NCBI GenBank assembly: GCA_947474415.1
Contig: CANJKD010000235.1
Span: 1-5,157, forward strand
Direction: 5' to 3'
DNA from: Burkholderiales bacterium
Lineage (GTDB): Bacteria; Pseudomonadota; Gammaproteobacteria; Burkholderiales; Burkholderiaceae_C
Length of the DNA: 5,157 nt
The translations under genes and the position numbers were made by a program. The notes under the pieces are model-generated. The model saw nothing but the letters and a program-made list of their open reading frames with translations, did no database searches and was not told where the DNA came from. This document shows positions 1-5,157 of the stretch, piece after piece (the stretch's first letter is position 1; every line of letters starts with the position of its first letter).

Positions 1-30
1 GACAATGCGGGCGAACATTTGCTGATGTAA
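1..30 (+). CDS. Possible 3' end of an upstream gene (partial)
   Basis: Read from base 1, the frame gives nine codons (DNAGEHLLM) and then TAA at 28-30, four bases before the valS ATG. Six of the nine third positions are G or C, somewhat more coding-like than the frame starting at base 3, which runs to a TGA at 36-38 overlapping the valS ATG. The frame starting at base 2 ends at 23-25. All three frames are too short to decide between, and the stretch could also be untranslated leader. No product can be named. If either of the two longer frames is real, valS is tightly spaced behind it and may be translationally coupled. Confidence 0.3.
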   Translation, partial: DNAGEHLLM

Positions 31-34
31 CGCC

Positions 35-2920
35 ATGACCGAACTTGCAAAATCCTTCGATCCCGCAGCCATCGAGGCGCGCTGGGCACCGCTGTGGGAA
101 CGTAGCGACGCCTATGCGCCGACGCTGGACGCCGCCAAACCCTCATTCAGCATCCAGCTGCCGCCGCCGAACGTCACCGGCACGCTGCACATGGGGCACG
201 CGTTCAATCAGACCATCATGGATGCGCTGACGCGCTACCACCGCATGCGCGGCGACAACACGCTGTGGGTGCCGGGTACCGACCATGCGGGCATCGCAAC
301 GCAGATCGTCGTCGAGCGGCAGCTGGAGGCGCAGAAGGTCAGCCGCCACGACCTCGGGCGCAAGAACTTCGTCGCCAAGGTCTGGGAGTGGAAGGAAGAG
401 TCGGGTTCGACCATCACCGAACAGATGCGCCGCATGGGCGCCAGCGTCGACTGGAAGCATGAGTACTTCACGATGGACGAGAAGCTCTCGACCATCGTCA
501 CCGACACCTTCGTACAGTTGCACGAGCAGGGGCTGATCTACCGCGGCAAGCGGCTCGTCAGCTGGGACCCGGTGCTGAAGTCGGCGGTGTCCGACCTGGA
601 GGTCGAGAGCGAAGAGGAAGACGGTTTCCTGTGGCACATCCGCTACCCAATGGTGGATGGCTCGGGCTCGATCACCGTGGCGACCACGCGCCCGGAAACC
701 ATGCTCGGCGACGTGGCGGTGATGGTGCACCCCGAAGACGAGCGCTACACCGCGCTGATCGGCAAGCGCGTGAAGCTGCCGCTGTGCGACCGCGACATTC
801 CGGTGATTGCCGACGACTATGTGGACCGCGCATTCGGCACCGGCGTCGTCAAGGTCACACCGGCCCATGATGCGAACGACTATGCGGTCGGCCTGCGCCA
901 TGGCCTGCCCATCATCGGCGTGCTGACGCTGGACGCGAAGGTCAACGACAACGCGCCCGAGGCCTATCGCGGGCTCGACCGGTTCAAAGCGCGCAAGAAG
1001 GTGGTCGCCGATCTGGAAGCGCATGGCTTTCTTGTCGAGGTCAAGAAGCACAAGCTGATGGTGCCGCGTTGCGCGCGTACCGGCGCGGTGATCGAGCCGA
1101 TGCTGACCGAGCAGTGGTTCATGGCGGTCAGCAAGGTGGCGCCCGATGGAAAGAGCATCGCCCAGAAGGCGATCGACGCGGTGTCTTCGGGCCAGGTGCG
1201 CTTTGTGCCGGAGAACTGGGTCAACACCTACGACCAGTGGATGAAGAACATCCAGGACTGGTGCATCAGCCGCCAGCTTTGGTGGGGGCACCAGATTCCG
1301 GCGTGGTACGGCAGCGGCGGCGAGATCTTCGTCGGTCGCAACGAGGGCGAAGCCCGCGCCAAGGCCACGGCCGCCGGCTACGCTGGCGAACTGACCCGCG
1401 ACGAAGACGTGCTCGACACCTGGTACTCGTCGGCGCTGGTGCCTTTTTCCACGCTCGGCTGGCCCGAGCAGACAAAGGAGCTGAACCTGTTCCTGCCCTC
1501 GACCGTACTGGTCACCGGCTACGAGATCATCTTCTTCTGGGTCGCACGCATGATCATGCTGACGACCCACTTCACCGGCCGCGTGCCGTTCCGCGACGTC
1601 TACATCCACGGCATGGTTCGCGACAGCGAAGGCCGCAAGATGAGCAAGTCGGAAGGCAATGTGATCGACCCGGTCGACTTGATTCAAGGCGTGGAACTGG
1701 CGACGCTGGTGCACAAATCGACTGTCGGCCTGCGCAAGCCCGAGACCGCGCCGAAGGTGGCCGCGAGGGTAAAGAAGGAATTCCCCGAGGGCATGCCGGC
1801 CTACGGCGCCGATGCGCTGCGCTTCACGATGGCGAGCTACGCCAGCCTGGGCCGCAGCATCAACTTCGACACCAAGCGCTGCGAGGGCTACCGCAACTTC
1901 TGCAACAAGCTCTGGAACGCGACCAAGTTCGTGTTGATGAATTGCGAAGCGCAGGACTGCGGGCTGAAGGAGCACACCAAGGCCGAGTGCGCACCGGCAC
2001 GCACCGACAGTGCGGGCGTCGTCACGCCTGCCGGCCCGGCCCATGGCTACCTGAGCTTCAGCGCGGCCGACAAGTGGATCACAAGCGAGTTGCAGCGCGT
2101 TGAAGCGGCGGTGGAAAAAGGCTTTGCCGATTACCGCATCGACTTTGTGGCGAGCGCCATCTACTCGTTCGTGTGGGACGAATACTGCGACTGGTACATC
2201 GAGATCGCGAAGGCGCAGATCGCGGCCGCGAAGGAGGCCGGCAACGAACCCGCGCAGCGCGCCACGCGCCGCACGCTGATCCGCGTACTGGAAACCGTGC
2301 TGCGCTTGCTGCACCCGATCACGCCGTTCATCACGGCCGAGTTGTGGGAATCAGTGGCGCCCGTGGCTGGGCGCCACGCGGCCGGGGCCAGCATCGTCAC
2401 CGCCGCCTATCCGAAGGCGCAACTCGACCGCGTCGATGCCGAAGCCGACGCCTGGGTCGGGAAGCTGAAGGCGATGGTCGGTACCTGCCGCACGATGCGC
2501 AGCGAGATGAACCTGTCGCCGGGCACGCGTGTGCCGCTCTACGTGACCGGCGACGACGCCTTCATCGGCCAGGCCGAGCCGGTGTTGAAGGCGCTGGCGC
2601 GCCTGTCGGACGTGAAGCGGTTCGCCGACGGCACCGCGTTCGAGCAGGCCACCCGCACTGCCGCCGTGGCGGTGCAGGGCGAATCACGCCTGGCGCTGCA
2701 TGTGGAGGTGGACGTGGCCGCCGAGACCGCGCGTCTGGACAAGGAAATTGCCCGCCTGCAAGGCGAGGCCGCGAAGGCCGCAGCGAAGCTGTCGAACGAA
2801 GGGTTCGTGGCACGCGCGCCGGCTGCGGTGGTGGCTCAAGAACAGCAGCGCATGGCCGAGTTCATGGCCACTGCGGCTCGGCTTCAAGATCAATTGGATC
2901 GCCTGACTGCGTCGGCCTGA
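35..2920 (+). CDS. valS: Valyl-tRNA synthetase (class I, full length)
   Basis: This cytoplasmic enzyme attaches valine to tRNA-Val using ATP and hydrolyses mischarged Thr-tRNA-Val. The 961 residues are close to the roughly 950 of E. coli ValRS. Visible in order: the HIGH-type signature HMGH at 52-55, preceded by PPPNVTG; the CP1 editing insertion, about 195-345, with [10 protein letters not shown] at 217-226 and TPAHD at 275-279; the [14 protein letters not shown] block from 409; KMSKS at 535-539; an alpha-helical anticodon-binding domain from about 679 with WDEYCDWY starting at 714; and a C-terminal coiled-coil arm, about 897-958, rich in heptad Leu, Ala and Glu. A longer linker at about 636-672 holds C637, C642, H647 and C652 at equal spacing. 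The start is the ATG at 35, which places the N-terminal FDP..IE..W element normally. No clear Shine-Dalgarno sequence precedes it. The 3' end overlaps the convergent minus-strand gene by 59 bases. Confidence 0.99.
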   Translation: MTELAKSFDPAAIEARWAPLWERSDAYAPTLDAAKPSFSIQLPPPNVTGTLHMGHAFNQTIMDALTRYHRMRGDNTLWVPGTDHAGIATQIVVERQLEAQKVSRHDLGRKNFVAKVWEWKEESGSTITEQMRRMGASVDWKHEYFTMDEKLSTIVTDTFVQLHEQGLIYRGKRLVSWDPVLKSAVSDLEVESEEEDGFLWHIRYPMVDGSGSITVATTRPETMLGDVAVMVHPEDERYTALIGKRVKLPLCDRDIPVIADDYVDRAFGTGVVKVTPAHDANDYAVGLRHGLPIIGVLTLDAKVNDNAPEAYRGLDRFKARKKVVADLEAHGFLVEVKKHKLMVPRCARTGAVIEPMLTEQWFMAVSKVAPDGKSIAQKAIDAVSSGQVRFVPENWVNTYDQWMKNIQDWCISRQLWWGHQIPAWYGSGGEIFVGRNEGEARAKATAAGYAGELTRDEDVLDTWYSSALVPFSTLGWPEQTKELNLFLPSTVLVTGYEIIFFWVARMIMLTTHFTGRVPFRDVYIHGMVRDSEGRKMSKSEGNVIDPVDLIQGVELATLVHKSTVGLRKPETAPKVAARVKKEFPEGMPAYGADALRFTMASYASLGRSINFDTKRCEGYRNFCNKLWNATKFVLMNCEAQDCGLKEHTKAECAPARTDSAGVVTPAGPAHGYLSFSAADKWITSELQRVEAAVEKGFADYRIDFVASAIYSFVWDEYCDWYIEIAKAQIAAAKEAGNEPAQRATRRTLIRVLETVLRLLHPITPFITAELWESVAPVAGRHAAGASIVTAAYPKAQLDRVDAEADAWVGKLKAMVGTCRTMRSEMNLSPGTRVPLYVTGDDAFIGQAEPVLKALARLSDVKRFADGTAFEQATRTAAVAVQGESRLALHVEVDVAAETARLDKEIARLQGEAAKAAAKLSNEGFVARAPAAVVAQEQQRMAEFMATAARLQDQLDRLTASA

Positions 2921-3839
2921 AGCCACGCCTGCGCGCGGGCGCGGTGGCCAGCAGTTCGTCGATGCGCCTGACCACCGCCCACGCACTGCGCAGGCGCGAT
3001 TCACGCGTGGTGCTTGCCACCCGAGGCGTGATTTGGAGGTTGTCGAAGCCCGCCAGCGGCCGGCCGGCGTCAAGTGCACCAGGTTCCAGGCTGTCGAGCC
3101 AGGCCGCCGCGATGCGGCCGGTGTGCAGCGCCTCGGCCAGCGCAGCCTCGTCGAACAGCGCCGAATGGGCGATGCTGACGATGACCTGGTTCGGTTTGCA
3201 GTGCGCCAGGAAACGCTGCCCCAGCAAGCCATGGAAACGGCTGAAGTAGTTGAGCTGCACGCACACCGCATCCGACTGTTCGAGCAACTCGCGCAAGCCG
3301 AGCGGCGTCACACGCCAGCGCTCGAACACCTTTTCGCTCGCATGCACGGAGGGGTCGTAACCGACAACCCTGGAGCCGAAGCCGGCCAGCATCTGCACCA
3401 TCGAACGCGCCACCGGCGCCATGCCGATCAGGCCCACCGTGGCGCTACCCAGTTCGCGGCCGACGAGCATGCCGTCCGAACCTTTGACGGGCAGGCGGCG
3501 CAGCATCGACAGCAGCGCACCCATCATGAACTCGGCTTCGGCCTGTGCGGTGGCGGTCAGGCTGCGCACCACCTCGACCTGCGCACGCGCACAGGCGTCG
3601 AGGTCGATGTTCTCGGCACCCGCACTGACACGGCCAACGGCGAGCAGCAATGGTGCGCTGTGGAGCGTGTGGGCATCGAGGGTGACCGTGGGCGGGATGA
3701 TCATCGCGCGCACGTTGCTGAGCGCGTCGCGCAACGCCTTCGGGCTCTGCGCCAACTCGGGCGCGCAGCGCAGTTCATGGCGCGCCCGCAGCCAGTCCAT
3801 CAATTCGGCTTCGAGCGGTTCGACGATCAGCAGATCCAT
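2862..3839 (-). CDS. D-2-hydroxyacid dehydrogenase-fold protein with degenerate active site
   Basis: The 325 residues match the length and layout of D-isomer-specific 2-hydroxyacid dehydrogenases: an N-terminal substrate-binding part with [11 protein letters not shown] (69-79), the [18 protein letters not shown] helix (100-117), a Rossmann domain (about 120-275), and the tail helix returning to the first domain. Key positions are altered. The usual GxGxxG is GMAPVA (139-144), so its second and third glycines are alanines. The catalytic Arg of the TARG motif is H225 ([10 protein letters not shown]). The catalytic Glu is kept (E252 in LEP). The catalytic His of TPH is R273 (TPRVAS). D162 at the end of the second strand would suit NAD rather than NADP. 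The frame is intact with normal codon use, so it is probably expressed. The first possible start is this ATG: an in-frame TGA lies at 3855-3857 with no start codon between. CAGG (complement of 3847-3850) is a weak ribosome site. It may be a pseudoenzyme or a divergent oxidoreductase; the substrate is unknown. Confidence 0.9.
   Translation of the reverse strand: MDLLIVEPLEAELMDWLRARHELRCAPELAQSPKALRDALSNVRAMIIPPTVTLDAHTLHSAPLLLAVGRVSAGAENIDLDACARAQVEVVRSLTATAQAEAEFMMGALLSMLRRLPVKGSDGMLVGRELGSATVGLIGMAPVARSMVQMLAGFGSRVVGYDPSVHASEKVFERWRVTPLGLRELLEQSDAVCVQLNYFSRFHGLLGQRFLAHCKPNQVIVSIAHSALFDEAALAEALHTGRIAAAWLDSLEPGALDAGRPLAGFDNLQITPRVASTTRESRLRSAWAVVRRIDELLATAPARRRGFRPTQSGDPIDLEAEPQWP
2922..2948. 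other. Imperfect GC-rich hairpin just after valS stop
   Basis: GCCACGC at 2922-2928 can pair with GCG plus TGGC at 2941-2948, giving about 7 base pairs with one bulged G at 2944. It starts two bases past the valS stop codon. No T-run follows on either strand, and the segment lies inside the coding region of the convergent minus-strand gene, so it may be a chance result of GC-rich coding sequence rather than a terminator. Confidence 0.2.
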
Positions 3840-3891
3840 GCGTTTGCCTGGCTTTCAGTGGCTCTTCTTCACCGGCGCCGGCAACCTGCCA

Positions 3892-3900
3892 TGCCAGAAT
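3892..3900 (+). promoter_or_regulatory. Candidate extended -10 element for galU
   Basis: TGCCAGAAT carries the TGn extension followed by CAGAAT, a 4-of-6 match to TATAAT. Transcription would begin near 3907, giving a leader of about 44 bases before the galU ATG. The best -35-like hexamer (TTCACC, 3868-3873) sits 21 bases away, too far for a standard spacer, so the call depends on the extended -10 alone. Confidence 0.3.
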
Positions 3901-3934
3901 CAAGAAGCTTCGAGATCACTCGGGACGAACCGTG

Positions 3935-3940
3935 AAGGGA
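3935..3940 (+). promoter_or_regulatory. Ribosome binding site of galU
   Basis: AAGGGA lies ten bases before the ATG at 3951, a little longer than ideal spacing. It supports this start together with the in-frame TAG at 3948-3950, directly before the ATG. Confidence 0.55.
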
Positions 3941-3950
3941 TTGTAAGTAG

Positions 3951-4817
3951 ATGTTAGTCACCAAAGCGATTTTTCCCGTGGCAGGTCTGGGCACCCGGTT
4001 CCTGCCTGCCACCAAGGCGCAGCCCAAGGAGATGCTGCCGGTGGTCGACAAACCGCTGATCCAATATGCCGTTGAGGAAGCCTATGCCGCTGGTGTGCGT
4101 GAAATGATCTTCGTGACCGGACGCCACAAGCGCCCGATCGAAGACCACTTTGACATGACCTTCGAATTAGAGGTAGCCCTCGAACAGGCGGGTAAGCAGG
4201 AACTGCTGGACGTGGTGCGCAGCGTCAAGCCCGACGACATGGACTGCATCTACGTGCGCCAGGCGCAAGCGCTGGGCCTGGGCCATGCAGTGTTGTGCGG
4301 CCAGCGCCTGGTTGGCAACCAGCCGTTCGCAGTGCTGCTGGCCGACGACCTGATGGTGGGCGACACACCGATCCTGAAGCAGATGGTCGAGCAGTTCAAC
4401 GAGTGGCGCGTGTCCATGCTCGCGGTGCAGGAAGTGCCAGCCGAGCACACGCAGCGCTACGGCATCGTGGCCGGCACGCCGATCAACGACAAGCTGATAG
4501 ACGTGAGCCGGATCGTCGAGAAGCCGGCTGCCGCAGACGCGCCGTCGCGCCTGGGCGTGGCCGGCCGCTACATTCTCACGCCGGGCGTGTTCCACGAGAT
4601 CGCGAATCAGCCGCGCGGCGTGGGTGGCGAGATCCAGCTCACCGATGGCATTGCCGGGCTGCTGCGCCGCGAGAAGGTGTTCGCCTACCGCTACGAAGGC
4701 AGGCGCTACGACTGCGGCAGCAAGGAAGGCTTTCTGCAGGCCAACGTGGAATTGGCACTCGCGCACCCGGTGCTGGGGCCCGGCTTCCGCGACTACCTCA
4801 AGTCGATCGAGATCTGA
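3951..4817 (+). CDS. galU: UTP-glucose-1-phosphate uridylyltransferase
   Basis: It makes UDP-glucose and pyrophosphate from UTP and glucose-1-phosphate in the cytoplasm, feeding lipopolysaccharide core, exopolysaccharide and galactose metabolism. The 288 residues are close to the family's usual 280-300. The nucleotide-binding loop GLGTRFLPATKAQPKEMLP spans 12-30, followed by VVDKPLIQYAVEEA. The uridine and metal-binding stretch LADD ends at D132-D133. VEKP has E190 and K191, and GEIQLTD has E227 and D232. YDCGSKEGFLQAN near the end is the family's closing motif. No signal peptide or membrane segment is present. The start is fixed by a stop codon immediately upstream. It is transcribed alone from the divergent region it shares with the dehydrogenase-like gene, and converges with tusA 31 bases downstream. 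Every expected motif is intact, so the assignment is firm; related dTDP-glucose synthases (RmlA) have a different N-terminal loop. Confidence 0.98.
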   Translation: MLVTKAIFPVAGLGTRFLPATKAQPKEMLPVVDKPLIQYAVEEAYAAGVREMIFVTGRHKRPIEDHFDMTFELEVALEQAGKQELLDVVRSVKPDDMDCIYVRQAQALGLGHAVLCGQRLVGNQPFAVLLADDLMVGDTPILKQMVEQFNEWRVSMLAVQEVPAEHTQRYGIVAGTPINDKLIDVSRIVEKPAAADAPSRLGVAGRYILTPGVFHEIANQPRGVGGEIQLTDGIAGLLRREKVFAYRYEGRRYDCGSKEGFLQANVELALAHPVLGPGFRDYLKSIEI

Positions 4818-4826
4818 CCCGCCTCA

Positions 4827-4857
4827 CCGGCCGCTGAAACCGCCGGCCCTAGCGGCG
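4827..4857. terminator. Possible GC hairpins between convergent galU and tusA
   Basis: The gap and the last tusA codons contain alternative 5-bp stems: CCGGC (4827-4831) with GCCGG (4842-4846), GGCCG (4829-4833) with CGGCC (4844-4848), and CGCCG (4841-4845) with CGGCG (4853-4857). The position, between two converging genes, suits a bidirectional terminator. The stems are short and no T-run follows on either strand, so this is a weak call. Confidence 0.3.
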
Positions 4858-5076
4858 CCGCAGGAAGTGCACGAATTCGTCGGCCGTGGTTTCCTGCTCG
4901 ACGAGTTCATTGCCGGTCTGGCGTGCGAAAGCCTGGAAGTCGCGCGTCGAGCCGGGGTCGGTCGACACCACCTTCAGCACCTCGCCACTTTGCATGTCGG
5001 CCAACGCCTTCTTCGCCTTCAGGATGGGCAGCGGGCAGTTCAGGCCACGCGTGTCGAGTTCTTTATGGGCGTCCAT
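4849..5076 (-). CDS. tusA: TusA/SirA-family sulfur carrier protein
   Basis: This small cytoplasmic protein carries persulfide sulfur, classically from the cysteine desulfurase IscS toward 2-thiolation of tRNA wobble uridine, and in some bacteria toward molybdenum cofactor or sulfur oxidation. The 75 residues are the usual family size. The N-terminus reads LDTRGLNCPLPILKAKKAL: the CPxP motif is C14-P15-L16-P17, with C14 the expected sulfur-accepting cysteine. The following EVLKVVSTDPGSTRDF matches the second strand and helix of the two-layer alpha/beta fold. The only cysteine is C14. The start is supported by AAAGGA (complement of 5082-5087) five bases upstream. An upstream frame ends 24 bases before the start on the same strand, suggesting co-transcription. 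No dsr, sox or tusBCD genes are visible here, so a tRNA-thiolation role is the simplest guess. Confidence 0.96.
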   Translation of the reverse strand: MDAHKELDTRGLNCPLPILKAKKALADMQSGEVLKVVSTDPGSTRDFQAFARQTGNELVEQETTADEFVHFLRRR

Positions 5077-5081
5077 GGTGA

Positions 5082-5087
5082 TCCTTT
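5082..5087 (-). promoter_or_regulatory. Ribosome binding site of tusA
   Basis: On the minus strand AAAGGA stands five bases before the tusA ATG, a near-consensus Shine-Dalgarno sequence. It falls inside the 24-base gap after the upstream frame's stop codon, so tusA can be translated independently of that frame. Confidence 0.75.
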
Positions 5088-5100
5088 CGAGGCGCGGATT

Positions 5101-5157
5101 CTAGGGTGCGGGCTCAGCGGCGCGCGAGTCCGGCGGCAGGTCGACCCACTGCGGCTC
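5101..5157 (-). CDS. C-terminal end of an unidentified gene (partial)
   Basis: On the minus strand, 18 codons (EPQWVDLPPDSRAAEPAP) run from the window edge to a TAG at 5101-5103. Sixteen of the 18 third positions are G or C, matching the coding bias of the neighbouring genes, and the stop is placed just before the tusA ribosome site, as expected for two genes of one operon. The tail is rich in proline and acidic residues and looks like a disordered C-terminus. The rest of the gene lies outside the window and I do not recognise the protein. Confidence 0.55.
   Translation of the reverse strand, partial: EPQWVDLPPDSRAAEPAP

Larger units (their letters stand above)
3840..3950. promoter_or_regulatory. 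Divergent intergenic region between dehydrogenase-like gene and galU
   Basis: These 111 bases separate two genes transcribed away from each other, so promoters for both should lie here or inside the neighbouring gene starts. It holds two perfect short palindromes, CCGGCGCCGG (3872-3881) and GAAGCTTC (3904-3911), and is visibly richer in A and T from about 3895 to 3950 than the flanking genes. I found no convincing sigma-70 -35/-10 pair for the minus-strand gene. Confidence 0.6.

Noticed and set aside
1069..2103. Plus-strand open frame of 344 codons inside valS in another frame
   Set aside because: The product is rich in Arg, Gly and His with no motif, typical of an out-of-frame reading of GC-rich coding DNA.
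143..2314. Long open frame (about 720 codons) on the minus strand opposite valS
   Set aside because: It is antisense to an intact, motif-complete ValRS. Long antisense open frames are expected in GC-rich genes because stop codons are rare there. The translation is a low-complexity mix rich in His, Arg, Ala and Val with no recognisable domain.
2173..3249. Plus-strand open frame of 358 codons crossing the end of valS into the next gene
   Set aside because: It spans two genes on opposite strands, which both have good motif support. It has no domain of its own and an arginine/glycine-rich shadow composition.
2862..3839. Calling the dehydrogenase-like gene a pseudogene
   Set aside because: The frame is full length with no internal stop or frameshift, a plausible start fixed by an upstream stop codon, and codon bias like its neighbours. 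The changes are at specific active-site positions rather than spread as decay.
3033..3935. Plus-strand open frame of 300 codons opposite the dehydrogenase-like gene
   Set aside because: The minus-strand frame has the recognisable dehydrogenase architecture. This frame is rich in His, Arg and Gln, with no motif, and runs into the intergenic region.
4167..4766. Minus-strand open frame of 199 codons opposite galU
   Set aside because: It is antisense to a GalU with every family motif intact and has no recognisable domain.
4827..4857. Strong bidirectional rho-independent terminator between galU and tusA
   Set aside because: The stems are only about five base pairs, several compete with each other, and there is no T-run on either strand. 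It is kept only as a weak candidate.

Overview
The window is GC-rich, densely coding bacterial DNA. Strong G/C bias at third codon positions and the character of its ValRS, GalU and TusA proteins point to a betaproteobacterium, most likely of the order Burkholderiales (Comamonadaceae, Rubrivivax or Leptothrix type). That placement is an inference from recalled protein character, not from a search. There are no rRNA or tRNA genes, insertion sequences, CRISPR arrays or phage genes. It reads as an ordinary core-chromosome segment.

Layout, left to right. Bases 1-34 may hold the last codons of a gene lying outside the window. valS (35-2920, +) encodes a full-length valyl-tRNA synthetase. Its last 59 bases overlap, tail to tail, a minus-strand gene (2862-3839) for a protein of the D-2-hydroxyacid dehydrogenase fold. 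That protein keeps the overall architecture but has lost the glycine-rich nucleotide-binding signature and two of the three classical catalytic residues. A 111-base divergent intergenic region (3840-3950) separates it from galU (3951-4817, +), UTP-glucose-1-phosphate uridylyltransferase. After a 31-base convergent gap comes tusA (4849-5076, -), a small sulfur carrier. Twenty-four bases upstream of tusA, on the same strand, is the end of another reading frame (5101-5157) that runs off the right edge.

Functionally the genes are a housekeeping mixture: tRNA charging (valS), sulfur relay probably for tRNA thiolation (tusA) and nucleotide-sugar supply for the envelope and exopolysaccharide (galU). 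They alternate in strand (+, -, +, -), so they are not one operon. Only tusA and the frame upstream of it look co-transcribed. The item most deserving a second look is the degenerate dehydrogenase-like protein, which may be a pseudoenzyme or a divergent oxidoreductase. I see no clear evidence of a new multi-gene system.
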